A DNA stretch of 64,000 bases from NCBI GenBank assembly GCA_902826155.1, contig CADEDU010000008.1:29080-93079 (forward strand), given 5' to 3'. A program made the position numbers and the translations under genes. Below are positions 46,821 through 56,119 of the stretch, in pieces (the first letter of the stretch is position 1; the number at the start of each line of letters is the position of its first letter). Under the pieces are notes generated by a model. The model saw only the letters and a list, made by a program, of their open reading frames with translations, was not told the origin of the DNA and ran no database searches. This DNA is from an uncultured beta proteobacterium. Its GTDB lineage: Bacteria > Pseudomonadota > Gammaproteobacteria > Burkholderiales > SG8-39.

Positions 46821-47465
46821 TTACCGCAGTATGTTGTGATCGAACGCCAGTCGTACCAGATCAGCATTGGTGCGCGCCCCCAGCTTGTCGAGGACGCGGG
46901 CGCGATAGGTCGCCACCGTCTTGACGCTCAATCCGAGCTCATTGCCGATCGCAGTGAGCCCAACGCCCTCGGCAATGCTCCGGAACACCGCGAATTCGCG
47001 TGGCGCGAGATGCTCCTCCGGCATGGCCATGCAAGGATTCCCCACCGCATCGGCGAGTGCGCCGGCCAGCGTCCCGCTGAGATGTTTCCGACCACGAGCG
47101 ATCGAGCGAATTGCTGAAGCCAGTTGTTCCGTCGAGTCACGCTTGGAAACAAAACCGTCGGCGCCCAGCCTGAGGCTGCGCGTACCGAATTGGCGTTCAT
47201 CGCGACCGCTGAAGATCAACACCTTCGGATGTGTTCGGGTCGACGTGATCTCCTCGATCAGATCGAGTCCGTTGCGATCGCGCAGATCCAACTCAATGAC
47301 TGCCATGTGAGGCGGGTCCGATTGCAGTAGTTCCAGGCACTGGGCGGCGCTGTCGGTCTCGCCCGCGATTTCGATATCGGTAAACGGCGCCAGCATCTGA
47401 CGCACTCCGCAGCGGACCACTTCATGGCTGTCGCACAGCACGATGCGTATGCCGGAATCAACCAT
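46821..47465 (-). CDS. NarL/LuxR-family response regulator with Glu at the phosphorylation site
   Basis: 214 residues, same length and ungapped alignment with the regulator at 1235-1879. In that alignment the phospho-acceptor Asp58 is replaced by Glu58 (AVIELDLRDRNG against VVVLDIGLPDRSG), and the second acidic-pair residue Asp13 by Ser13. Lys108 and the Ser of IFSG remain. Glu can mimic phospho-Asp, so the protein may be always active or tuned by another signal. The C-terminal LuxR helix-turn-helix (about 148-210) is intact. Start: ATG 47465, overlapping the end of the kinase gene by eight bases, so it is probably coupled to that kinase. Confidence 0.9.
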   Translation of the reverse strand: MVDSGIRIVLCDSHEVVRCGVRQMLAPFTDIEIAGETDSAAQCLELLQSDPPHMAVIELDLRDRNGLDLIEEITSTRTHPKVLIFSGRDERQFGTRSLRLGADGFVSKRDSTEQLASAIRSIARGRKHLSGTLAGALADAVGNPCMAMPEEHLAPREFAVFRSIAEGVGLTAIGNELGLSVKTVATYRARVLDKLGARTNADLVRLAFDHNILR

Positions 47466-50061
47466 GGCTTCGATCCTGGGGCGTGGCGGCGCGACGCAAC
47501 ACGTGGAGCAGTGCGTCGCGCAGCGCGACCTTGCGAAACGGCTTGGCGATGTACTCGTCGAATCCAGACTGCAGCGCTCGCTCACGATCCCCCGACAAGC
47601 TGTTCGCCGTGAGCGCAACGATGCAAAGGCGATCGCCCTGGCGCCCCAGTGCGCCGTGATTGCGTTCGATATCACGCAGCATCGCCGTGGCCTCGATGCC
47701 GCCCAGGACCGGCATATGCCAGTCCATCAACACGACATCGAAGCGTCCCGGGCGAACTTGCTCCAACGCTTGAGCGCCGTTCTCGACTGCTGTCACCTCG
47801 CAACCGAGCTCGCGCAACATGATCGCGGCGATCTTGCGGTTGATGGCGTTGTCTTCGACCAGAAGAGTGGTGCGGCCGGCGAGTGTTGCGATGGCCTGCG
47901 CCTGCGTCGCCGGCGGGTGATCGGCCGTCGGTTGTGCCGCATCGGATCGAACCAGCCGGACATCGAACCAGAACGTCGAGCCACGCCCGGGCTCGCTGGC
48001 AACGCCGATGGCGCCACCCATTAGCTCGACCAGCTGTTTAGAGATGGCCAGGCCCAGGCCTGTGCCTTCGTTGCTGCGGGTTGTGTCGTTGCCCACCTGG
48101 ACGAACGGCGCAAACAGCCGCGCGAGATTGTCAGTTGGGATGCCGACCCCGGTATCGGTGACCGCAAACCGCAACGTCACGGACCCGCCGATCGGTTCAT
48201 GAGTCCCGCTCACCGTAATCGCCACCCGCCCGTGGTCGGTAAAGCGAAGTGCGTTGCCAACCAGATTGGACAGCACCTGTCTCAATCGACCGGCATCACC
48301 GATCCAATGCTCGGTCAGGTGCGCTTCAACAGACTGGGTGAGCGCGACGCCCTTGCCGATGGCGCGCGCCTCGAACAGCGTCAACACGCTCTGCAGCAGT
48401 CGGCGCAATTGAAACGGCGCTTCGCATAGCGTGAGTTTGCCTGCTTCGATCTTTGATAGATCGAGCACGTCGTTGATCACACCGAGCAGTGCTTCAGCCG
48501 ATTCGTAGGCGGCCGAGGCGTGCTCGCGACTGCTGGCGGGCAGCGCACTGTCCACCAAAATCTCGAGCGTGCCCAGTATCGCGCTCATCGGCGTGCGGAT
48601 CTCGTGACTCATCTGCGCCAGGTACCGCGACTTGGCGAGGTTGGCCTGCTGCGCCGCGCGAGTAGCTGCCTGTAACGACAACTCGGCGCGTTTGCGCAGC
48701 GTGATGTTGCGTGCCACGCCGCGATAACCTTCGAATCGTCCACCGCGCCCGAACTTCGGCTGACCGCTGATTGAGAACCAAAGGCTCTCGCCGTGTCGAT
48801 CCGGGCGTCGGATCTCGAAGTCGCGAAACGGCTGACGCGCCGCCAGCACTGCCTTGTGCGCCGCCCACTCCTCCTCAGTGACGCTGTCATCGGGGAGCTC
48901 CCAGCGCCGCTTGCCGATGAGTTGCGTGCTCTCGGGCATCGACTCCACCGGTTGGCGCCCTTCGATCACCGTGAAGCGCAGCTGTGCGTCTTGCTCCCAG
49001 TAGTAGTCCGAGGACAACTGGGCAAGCACGCGAAAGCGCTCCTCACGTTCGGCCAGCGCGCGTTGGTCGCGAATGCGATCGGTCACGTCGGAGGCGATCA
49101 ACAGCACGCTTGCGCCGGCGCCCGTGGTGTCCAGCTCCGGGAGCAGAACCGACTCGAACACGCGTCGGCCGGCCGGCGAATTCAAGGTGAAATTGACGCG
49201 TCGCGGCCGCGCTTCGCCCAGGACTTCGGCGACATGTCGGCGCGCATCCACAAGTCGATTGGGTGCAAAGCTGAGCTCGCCCAGGTTGGTGCCGATCAGC
49301 TCGCGCGGGGCGCGTCCAACGATGCGAGCGGCCGCTGCATTGACGAACGCGAACCGCAGATTGCGGTCGATGCGCAGCACCAGATCGGGCATCTGGTCGT
49401 AGACCCAGTCGGTGCGGGCGCAATGCATGCACAGCAACTGCTCGATACGCGTGCGCTCGTCCTGCTCGACGCGCAGACTGAGTGTATTGGCCACCCCCTG
49501 CGCGAACGTGCATTCATCAGACCGCCACTCGGTGGTCGCAGACTCTCGTTCAACGCTCATCACCCCGCATAGCCTGCCGCCACGCACGACCGGGACAGCC
49601 ACTAAAGCGGCCGCCGGCGAATCAGCCAGTTCGATCTCCCATAGAGTGCCCGCGGTCGCATCGGGTTGGGAGCGATAGGCGATGATCAGCTCGCCGCGCT
49701 CCAGGGCGCTGAACAAGGCCGGGTGATCGGCGACGGTTCTGGCCGGCCTGCTGACGAGACCGGGATCCGTAGTGCTGTAGTGTTCCAGGCACTCCAGCTT
49801 CGTGCCACTGTCGTCCATGCACCAGAAGCTCACCTGTTGCGCCTGCAGCACGTTGCAGAGTCGCGGGCAGAATTCTCGCAACACCTCGTCCAGCGCTCGG
49901 TTCTCCAGTGCGCACGCGCGTGTCAGCCCCTGCAGCAAGGCCAGCCATTGGCCGTGCATGCCTGTGTGATCCGGGCTATCGATGGCACGCGGCGAGTCGG
50001 TCTGCGCGCTCGGGCGATGGTGAGGATCGCGATTGGCGGCGATCCGATTGGCGTGGCTCAT
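47458..50061 (-). CDS. Soluble GAF-PAS-PAS hybrid histidine kinase with receiver
   Basis: 867 residues, no membrane segment. A GAF domain (about 55-200), two PAS domains (about 212-335 and 340-458), HisKA with His486 ([11 protein letters not shown]), HATPase (LSNLVGNALRFTD and GTGLGLAIS) and a C-terminal receiver (LLVEDN near 745; VLMDWHMPVLGG near 785; Lys in IAKPFRK). It is a cytoplasmic sensor kinase with internal phosphotransfer. It overlaps the Glu58 regulator by eight bases, an odd partner because that regulator cannot accept phosphate in the usual way. The GAF domain resembles the stand-alone GAF protein at 55418. Confidence 0.92.
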   Translation of the reverse strand: MSHANRIAANRDPHHRPSAQTDSPRAIDSPDHTGMHGQWLALLQGLTRACALENRALDEVLREFCPRLCNVLQAQQVSFWCMDDSGTKLECLEHYSTTDPGLVSRPARTVADHPALFSALERGELIIAYRSQPDATAGTLWEIELADSPAAALVAVPVVRGGRLCGVMSVERESATTEWRSDECTFAQGVANTLSLRVEQDERTRIEQLLCMHCARTDWVYDQMPDLVLRIDRNLRFAFVNAAAARIVGRAPRELIGTNLGELSFAPNRLVDARRHVAEVLGEARPRRVNFTLNSPAGRRVFESVLLPELDTTGAGASVLLIASDVTDRIRDQRALAEREERFRVLAQLSSDYYWEQDAQLRFTVIEGRQPVESMPESTQLIGKRRWELPDDSVTEEEWAAHKAVLAARQPFRDFEIRRPDRHGESLWFSISGQPKFGRGGRFEGYRGVARNITLRKRAELSLQAATRAAQQANLAKSRYLAQMSHEIRTPMSAILGTLEILVDSALPASSREHASAAYESAEALLGVINDVLDLSKIEAGKLTLCEAPFQLRRLLQSVLTLFEARAIGKGVALTQSVEAHLTEHWIGDAGRLRQVLSNLVGNALRFTDHGRVAITVSGTHEPIGGSVTLRFAVTDTGVGIPTDNLARLFAPFVQVGNDTTRSNEGTGLGLAISKQLVELMGGAIGVASEPGRGSTFWFDVRLVRSDAAQPTADHPPATQAQAIATLAGRTTLLVEDNAINRKIAAIMLRELGCEVTAVENGAQALEQVRPGRFDVVLMDWHMPVLGGIEATAMLRDIERNHGALGRQGDRLCIVALTANSLSGDRERALQSGFDEYIAKPFRKVALRDALLHVLRRAATPQDRSHG

Positions 50062-50268
50062 GGGTGATGCAGCCGGGACGCGTTGCCGCGTACGGCCGCT
50101 GCGAGGAGGGTTCAGCCCAATGTGCCAAGTCAGGGCTACCGAAAGGCTTCAATTGCCGCGCGGTTGGTCGCGCGCGTGGACGATTCCTCGCGCCAACGCG
50201 TTACTGTTTCCGCAGAGCTGTCGTGTGGTGGCAGCAGGCGTGCGATTGGTCACCCGCCGTGCGGGTAC

Positions 50269-50997
50269 CTACCATTGCGGTTCCACACTCGCATCGAACA
50301 CGTAACCCAGGCCTCGTTCGGTTCGGACCAGCTCGGGCTCACCGGGTCTCACGCGGAGCTTGCGTCGCAGGCGCACGACTTGAACATTGACCGATCGATC
50401 CAACACGTTCTCGTTGAAGCCGATTGCGTTGATCAGCTGTTCGCGCGTCAGAATGCGGTTGGGCGCGCGGCACAAGACGTGCAGCAGCTTGAACTCGGTG
50501 CGGGTGAGTGGGCGCTCCAGTCCGCCCTCGCCGATCAGTCGACGCGATGCCACGTCCAGGCGCCAGGCGCCGAAGCGATAAGCGCGTGGCCCCGTGGGTA
50601 AGCCCGGCTGCGGCACGCCCACGCTACTGCCGCTGCAACGCCGGATCACTGCGCGCATGCGGGCGAGCAACTCGCGCGGACTGAAGGGCTTGGGAAGGTA
50701 GTCGTCCGCGCCCGTCTCCAAGCCGGTAACCCGATCAGATTCCTGGGTGCGCACACTGAGCATGATGATCGGCAGCGTCGGCTCGCGCTGGCGTAGTTCC
50801 CGCGCCAGGTCCAGGCCATCGCCGTCGGGCAGAATCAGATCGAGAAGCACCATCGCAGGCGTGCGAGCCGCGAGTTCCTTTCGACCTGCAGTGAGCGAGC
50901 CTACGCAATTGAGCTCGAACCCATGTGCGCCGAGAAACCCCCCCAGCAAGCTGTGTAACGGTTGATGGTCGTCGATCAGCAAGACTGTATTGTTCAT
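50269..50997 (-). CDS. OmpR-family response regulator
   Basis: 242 residues. The receiver is complete (Asp9-Asp10, phospho-acceptor Asp53 in VLLDLILPDGDG, Ser in MLSVRT, Lys in LPKPFSP). The C-terminal winged helix (about 140-235) shows RPLTRTEFKLLHVLCRAPNRILTREQL and GYVFD. It is a canonical phosphorylation-dependent transcription regulator. It lies between two kinase genes on the same strand: the membrane kinase ends 146 bases upstream and the soluble hybrid kinase starts 207 bases downstream. The membrane kinase, lacking its own receiver, is the natural partner. Confidence 0.92.
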   Translation of the reverse strand: MNNTVLLIDDHQPLHSLLGGFLGAHGFELNCVGSLTAGRKELAARTPAMVLLDLILPDGDGLDLARELRQREPTLPIIMLSVRTQESDRVTGLETGADDYLPKPFSPRELLARMRAVIRRCSGSSVGVPQPGLPTGPRAYRFGAWRLDVASRRLIGEGGLERPLTRTEFKLLHVLCRAPNRILTREQLINAIGFNENVLDRSVNVQVVRLRRKLRVRPGEPELVRTERGLGYVFDASVEPQW

Positions 50998-51142
50998 CGT
51001 CGAATGTCCGGTTAATACGTACTCGTGAAGTCGAACAGCTCAAGTCGATCGCGATTCGGCGCAGGTGCGCCGGCAAGCGCGATACATGGCGAGGCCGCGC
51101 TGCAGGTATCGGGAAATCGTTCGGCCCTGCGCTGAGTCCTTC

Positions 51143-54103
51143 TCAGGCCTCTTCCAAGGTGAGCGCAGCGGACTGTCGTGGTAAAGACGAGCGCTCGAGG
51201 CGCGGCAAGCAAATGGTGATGGTGGTCCCCGCTCCGGGCGTGCTTCGAATCCACAGCCTGCCACCGTTCTGGCCGACGATGCTGTGCACGATCGACAAGC
51301 CCAGGCCGATGCCCTGGCCGATCGGTTTCGTGGTGAAGAACGGCTCGATCGCGCGTTCAAGCACCTCGGGCGCCATGCCGGCACCGGAATCGCCAATCTC
51401 CAGTAGCACGAACGGTGCGATCTGAAGCTGCGGCAGAATCGCGCGCAGTGGATCGTCCGGGCCAATGTTGGCAGTGCGGATGGTGAACGTGCCGCGTTTG
51501 GCGATCGCCGCGCGCGCGTTGCATGTGAGATTTGACAATACCTGCGCAAGTTGAGCGTGGCTCATGCTGATCGGCCACAGGTGTTTTCCGGGGCGGAACT
51601 CGACCATCATCCGATCACCGGCCAACTGCTGCAGCGTCGAGAGTCGCTCGGATATCGATGCGTTGAGGTCAATGGGGAGGAGCTCGGCGCGATCCTTACG
51701 CGCAAACGCCAGCAATTGCTCGACGATGGCGCGTGCGCCTTCGCTCGTTCGCGCGATCTCGCGAAGATGACCGTTGAGTTCCCCTGCAGACTCGATCGCC
51801 TCACGCGCCACGTCGCAGTGCCCACTGATTACCGTGAGCATGTTGTTGAAATCGTGAGCGATGCCACCGGCGAGTCGGCCGATCGCTTCCAATTTCTGGG
51901 CTTGGCGCAGTTCGGCTTCCATGCGCAGGCGTTCTTGTTCGCCGCGCTTGCGGTGGGTGATATCCAAGGTCGTGCCGATTAACAGGCGCTCGCCGTGCTC
52001 ATCGTGAAACGCGCGGATATAGGCCAATCCATCGAACGTGCTGCCATCGCGGCGGCGCCCGGTGAACTCGACGTGGGTGGCACCGGCTGCTTCGGTTTCT
52101 CTCATGATTCGAGCCACCACGCTCGAGCTGGTGCAAAGTTCGCCGATGCGGATTTCGCACAACTGATCCCAACCGATGAATCCGAACATCGTGATGAACG
52201 CGCGATTGGCATAGCGAATCCGGCCGACTGGGTCGACGATATAGAACCCATTGAGCGAATGCTCCAATGCCTCGGACCGTAGGCGCAGCTGTGCCTCGGC
52301 ACGCTTACGTGCGCCGATATCACGCCAGCTCGATCGGCTGTAGACCGGGCGCCCATCGGCTCCCTGCAACAGGGTGACGCTCAGGCTGACGTCCATGACG
52401 CGCCCGTCGGCGCATATCACGCGCAACTCGACGTCGCGAACTTCACCGCGCTGGGCGAACTGCGCATAGGCCCGCTGTGCGGCAGCGACGCTGTCCGGCG
52501 CGTAGAGCGAGAAAAGCTCACGTCCAATCACTTGGTCGCGCGAATAGCCGGTCTGGCGCAGCAAGGTTTGATTGCACTGCACGACACGACGTGTAAGCGG
52601 GTCGATCGACAGCAGCATGTCCGGCCCGTTGTCGTAGAGGTCCTGGTAGCGTTGCTCGGATTCGCGCAAGCGCCGCTCGGCGATCTTCGCCGCGGAAATG
52701 TCACGCGATATCGAGGCGAAACCGAGCAGCCGTCCGTGCTGATCGCGCCTGGCTATGAGCACCGACGACACTGCGATCGAACGCCCCACGGGACCACGTA
52801 GCTCGCGCTCGCCACGCCAGACCCCCTTGATCAAGGCCACCTGGCGCGCGAGGTTGAGGTCAAGTCCGCTGGGGTAAAAATCGGCAATGCCAAAGGTGTC
52901 AAGAGCAGACGTTGGTGCCACGCCCAACGCCCGGCGCGCAGCATCGTTCATGAAGGTGAGTCGATCGGTCTGGTCGCACACCAGGATCATGTCGCTGGTT
53001 CGCTCTACCAGGTGCGCCAGGTCCTCAATTCGGGCGTGCGCGAGGTCGCGCGCATCGACCAGCGCGGCGAATGCGGCAGACAGCTCGGCTACTTCCGCGA
53101 TCCCCGAATCGGGGATCGGCGGCCCGTCGTGCGCAGCAACCATCGCGCGCATCGCATGCGCCAGCGCGCGGACCGGACGGTCGATGCGTCGCGCGACGGC
53201 CCAGGCAAGTAGCAGCGCAAGCACGACCACCAACGCGATCAGATTGGTCTGGTTGCGGGACGCACGTGCCGCCTCGTGTCGAATCAGGTCCGAGGCAAGC
53301 GAAACGCTGATCAGCCAATCGTCGAAGCGGGTCACTTCCGTGACTTGCGCGGCGCCTTCGTCTGCGCGCCGGAGATCGAGTGAAGCCTCGACTGGTTGCA
53401 GGGCGACGGAAGAGTGCTTGACGCCTCCGGCAATCAAATGTCCGCTTCGGCTGACGAGCCGGGCGCTCGTTGAGTCGGGGTGGTGGGGGCCGGTCGATTC
53501 GGCCGATGGTCGTCCGATTCGCAGATTCAGCGTAAAGCGCTCGAGCAGCACGCCAAGGCTTTCAAGGTTGAGCGCGACTGCAACGAATCCGCTTCGATCG
53601 TTCAGGGCACGCGCAACCACGACGGTTTGCACGCCGTCGGCGTAGGCAAGCGGCGGCGAGACCACGATGTGATCGGTAGGCGTCTGCGCGAACTCGCGAT
53701 GCCAGTCGATGGCCTTGACCAATGTTGCGCTGAGATCGTGCTGCCGGATCGAACAGATCCGCTCGCCCGCGGCGTTGAGCACGATGGCATCGACGAAATG
53801 ACGGGCGAAGCGCGCCGGGTATGGCATGAGATACGCGCACTCGCTGCGATCGGTGCGCGCGCCGACGCTGGCACTGATGCCCTCGAGCGTGGCCAAGGCA
53901 TCGGTGATCCGATCATTGACGCCCTCGGCACTGGCGTGAGCGACGGCCCGCGCGTCACTCACGGCCCGCTCGAGCTCGAGGGCTACTTGATGCTGATGGC
54001 TGTAGTACAGCAATCCAAGCAATGGCGCGGCGATCACCAGAACCAGCGTCGCGAGCGCGATCTTCAGTGACAGAGTTGGGGTGTTGTCGAACGGATGCTT
54101 CAT
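51143..54103 (-). CDS. Membrane sensor histidine kinase with three PAS domains
   Basis: 986 residues from ATG 54103, just before TM1; the frame stays open upstream to 54277 without domain character. TM1 about 12-33, a Cache-like extracytoplasmic sensor (about 40-285), TM2 about 288-306, HAMP, three PAS domains (about 365-475, 480-605, 610-725), HisKA with His750 (GGIAHDFNNMLTVISG, the type with an HDFNN box) and HATPase (LSNLTCNARAAI, GIGLGLSIVHSIV). There is no receiver, so it needs a separate regulator; OmpR-type regulators lie on both sides (50269 and 54311). Confidence 0.92.
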   Translation of the reverse strand: MKHPFDNTPTLSLKIALATLVLVIAAPLLGLLYYSHQHQVALELERAVSDARAVAHASAEGVNDRITDALATLEGISASVGARTDRSECAYLMPYPARFARHFVDAIVLNAAGERICSIRQHDLSATLVKAIDWHREFAQTPTDHIVVSPPLAYADGVQTVVVARALNDRSGFVAVALNLESLGVLLERFTLNLRIGRPSAESTGPHHPDSTSARLVSRSGHLIAGGVKHSSVALQPVEASLDLRRADEGAAQVTEVTRFDDWLISVSLASDLIRHEAARASRNQTNLIALVVVLALLLAWAVARRIDRPVRALAHAMRAMVAAHDGPPIPDSGIAEVAELSAAFAALVDARDLAHARIEDLAHLVERTSDMILVCDQTDRLTFMNDAARRALGVAPTSALDTFGIADFYPSGLDLNLARQVALIKGVWRGERELRGPVGRSIAVSSVLIARRDQHGRLLGFASISRDISAAKIAERRLRESEQRYQDLYDNGPDMLLSIDPLTRRVVQCNQTLLRQTGYSRDQVIGRELFSLYAPDSVAAAQRAYAQFAQRGEVRDVELRVICADGRVMDVSLSVTLLQGADGRPVYSRSSWRDIGARKRAEAQLRLRSEALEHSLNGFYIVDPVGRIRYANRAFITMFGFIGWDQLCEIRIGELCTSSSVVARIMRETEAAGATHVEFTGRRRDGSTFDGLAYIRAFHDEHGERLLIGTTLDITHRKRGEQERLRMEAELRQAQKLEAIGRLAGGIAHDFNNMLTVISGHCDVAREAIESAGELNGHLREIARTSEGARAIVEQLLAFARKDRAELLPIDLNASISERLSTLQQLAGDRMMVEFRPGKHLWPISMSHAQLAQVLSNLTCNARAAIAKRGTFTIRTANIGPDDPLRAILPQLQIAPFVLLEIGDSGAGMAPEVLERAIEPFFTTKPIGQGIGLGLSIVHSIVGQNGGRLWIRSTPGAGTTITICLPRLERSSLPRQSAALTLEEA

Positions 54104-54310
54104 CAGGTGGCGGGATGGAAAGGTGATGAAGACGGAGAGGCGATGAAGCCTCCTCCCCGCCGTAATGCTGCACTGCAGCGTGCGCGATGTTACTGATTCA
54201 CCTGTGCATGTGCCTTGCTTGAGTGTCAGCATGGATGAAGCGGAAGCTACGCACGTAGCCTGCAGAGAATTCTCCACGGCCTGCGCAGGGGAATCGATCT
54301 ACTGCGACGG

Positions 54311-55072
54311 CTACTTGATCGCTTCGACCGGCGTGTCTAGAACGTATCCGGCGTGACGCACGGTCTTCAGTAGCCGTTGTGGGTTGCTGCCCTGCGTGAG
54401 TTTTCGTCGTAGGCGCAGGACCTGCACGTTGATTGAGCGTTCATACAGGTCGTCGTGCAATCGGCTCGACGCCATCAACACCTCACGCGATAGAACACGC
54501 TGGGGCGATCGAAGAAAGCAGCTCAGCAGATTGAACTCCGTGATCGTCAGATTGACGATGGTGCCGTGCGGATCGAGCAATCGTCGTCGCGGAACATTCA
54601 ACTCCCAGCCGGCGAAGCGGTAAATCCTCGTGACGTCCGCGCGCCCGATGGGTTCCGTCGTCGAGGCAGGCGCACGCCGACGTCCGATCGCGCGCACCCT
54701 CGCCACCAACTCGAGTGGGCCGAACGGCTTGGCGACGAAATCGTCGGCACCATTGTCCAGTGCGAGGACGCGGTCGGCCTCCTCTGAGTCGGCGCTCAGG
54801 ACAATCACCGGCACGTCTGACTTTGCGCGGATTCTGCGAAGCAGATCCAATCCGTCGCCGTCTTCCAAGCGCAGGTCGACTATCACCAGATCGACAGCAG
54901 GGTCGTGCGCTGCACGAAGCGCGCGCGCGAAGCGATGTTCCACGCGCACTGCGATGCCGTGATGGGCGAGCGTCTCGCGCACTAGATCAATGACCCGCTC
55001 GTCGAGTTCGATGAGCAGGACAACAAAGCGCCGTGATCGGCGTGGATCCTCGGAATTTCCGTTCGTTGCCAT
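54311..55072 (-). CDS. OmpR-family response regulator with an altered acidic pair
   Basis: 253 residues. Phospho-acceptor Asp66 (VIVDLRLEDGDG), Ser of VLSADS and Lys of VAKPFGP are present, but the acidic pair that binds Mg2+ reads Glu22-Leu23 (LLIELDE) instead of two acidic residues, which may weaken phosphorylation. The winged helix is at about 155-248 (LTITEFNLLSCFLRSPQRVLSREVL, ending HAGYVLD). It lies upstream of the membrane kinase on the same strand, with 207 bases between. A divergent region of 345 bases separates it from the GAF gene. Confidence 0.9.
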   Translation of the reverse strand: MATNGNSEDPRRSRRFVVLLIELDERVIDLVRETLAHHGIAVRVEHRFARALRAAHDPAVDLVIVDLRLEDGDGLDLLRRIRAKSDVPVIVLSADSEEADRVLALDNGADDFVAKPFGPLELVARVRAIGRRRAPASTTEPIGRADVTRIYRFAGWELNVPRRRLLDPHGTIVNLTITEFNLLSCFLRSPQRVLSREVLMASSRLHDDLYERSINVQVLRLRRKLTQGSNPQRLLKTVRHAGYVLDTPVEAIK

Positions 55073-55417
55073 TCGTGTGGCAATGGCCCATGGCTCTGGC
55101 GCTTCTCTAACACATCCGCGGCAATTTCAGTCGATTCGCGGAGGCCCTCCGACGCCGCTAAGAGCTGATAGACCTTGCCGATGACAGGAACTCTGAATCG
55201 ACCATGCACCGTGCGTCTCGTGCCGAACTCCTGTCTCTGCGCTCAGAGAAGTCGGTGGGGATGTCGAGGACAGACAGTATTAGCTTGCTTCTCCGAATGT
55301 CGCCTGAATGTGGACCAGTGCGCGCGGCCGAGATCGACATAACCGGATTGAAGCCGGACCGTAGCGAACGGGCAACATATTGACGGGTCCGCAAGGCCCT
55401 CTCGGAACGAACCGCCC
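55073..55417. promoter_or_regulatory. Divergent region between an OmpR-type regulator and a GAF gene
   Basis: 345 bases without a gene; promoters for both flanking genes are expected. I see no clear promoter boxes, terminator or repeat. Confidence 0.4.
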
Positions 55418-56074
55418 ATGCACCTTCCTGCCGTGAGTGTTGCGCACCTCAATCTCATCCGCGAACACCTGGTCGAACTGACGCAGCACGTTAATCGCCT
55501 CCAGGCTGCTGAACGCAAGATGGTCGAGGGGCAGCTTCGCATGTGCGCACAGATGGATTTGGTCGCAGCGTTGTGGGCGGAACCCGATACGTCGAATGGC
55601 GATCTGCCGGGGTTGTTCGCGATGATGGCGCCACGAATTTGCGATATCGCACAACTCGGTCGGATCAGCTGGTGGGAGTTCGACGCGGGTTGCAGCACAC
55701 TCGCGTGTCGGATGGCGCACGCGGTCTCGCGTGAGCGGGCGCTTCTGGATCGACGACGTGATCAGGCTACCCATGCGTCGTACCTCGCCTTGCTGGCACG
55801 CGGACAGTTGATCGCGATCCAAGACTGTGCCGAAGACGATTTGGGGGTGGCACTGGCGGCACAGGATCCACCGAGCTCGCGTATGACGGCGGTGCTCGAG
55901 GTGCCGGTTCGTGTGCGGCGTCGGTTGCGCGGCGTTCTCGCGCTCGAAGAGATCGCGCATCTGCGTGTATGGCAAGCCGAGGAGCGACTGTTCGCGAGGT
56001 TCCTCGGGCGATTGCTCGAGGTTGTGCTCGAGCGCGCCAATGTCAACGCGCTGGGTGACAACCCGATACGGTGA
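55418..56074 (+). CDS. Stand-alone GAF-domain protein
   Basis: 218 residues: an N-terminal helix (about 8-45, possibly coiled coil: LNLIREHLVELTQHVNRLQAAERKM) and one GAF domain (about 60-210). Features such as ARGQLIAIQDCAEDD, TAVLEVPVRV and RLRGVLALEE parallel the GAF domain of the hybrid kinase at 47458-50061, suggesting a shared origin and perhaps a shared ligand. There is no output domain, so it probably acts by contact, for example with the chemoreceptor encoded 45 bases downstream. Start: ATG 55418; no strong ribosome site is seen. Confidence 0.8.
   Translation: MHLPAVSVAHLNLIREHLVELTQHVNRLQAAERKMVEGQLRMCAQMDLVAALWAEPDTSNGDLPGLFAMMAPRICDIAQLGRISWWEFDAGCSTLACRMAHAVSRERALLDRRRDQATHASYLALLARGQLIAIQDCAEDDLGVALAAQDPPSSRMTAVLEVPVRVRRRLRGVLALEEIAHLRVWQAEERLFARFLGRLLEVVLERANVNALGDNPIR
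56043..56069 (+). promoter_or_regulatory. Possible sigma-28 promoter for the fourth chemoreceptor
   Basis: TCAACGCG (56043-56050), 11 bases, CCCGATAC (56062-56069), inside the end of the GAF gene and 50 bases before the receptor ATG. It is a partial match to the FliA consensus and plausible because receptors are usually late flagellar genes. Confidence 0.3.
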
Positions 56075-56119
56075 GGGGCGATCGAAACTACGCGGTAAGC
56101 CCAGCATAGGTTCTGGAAC

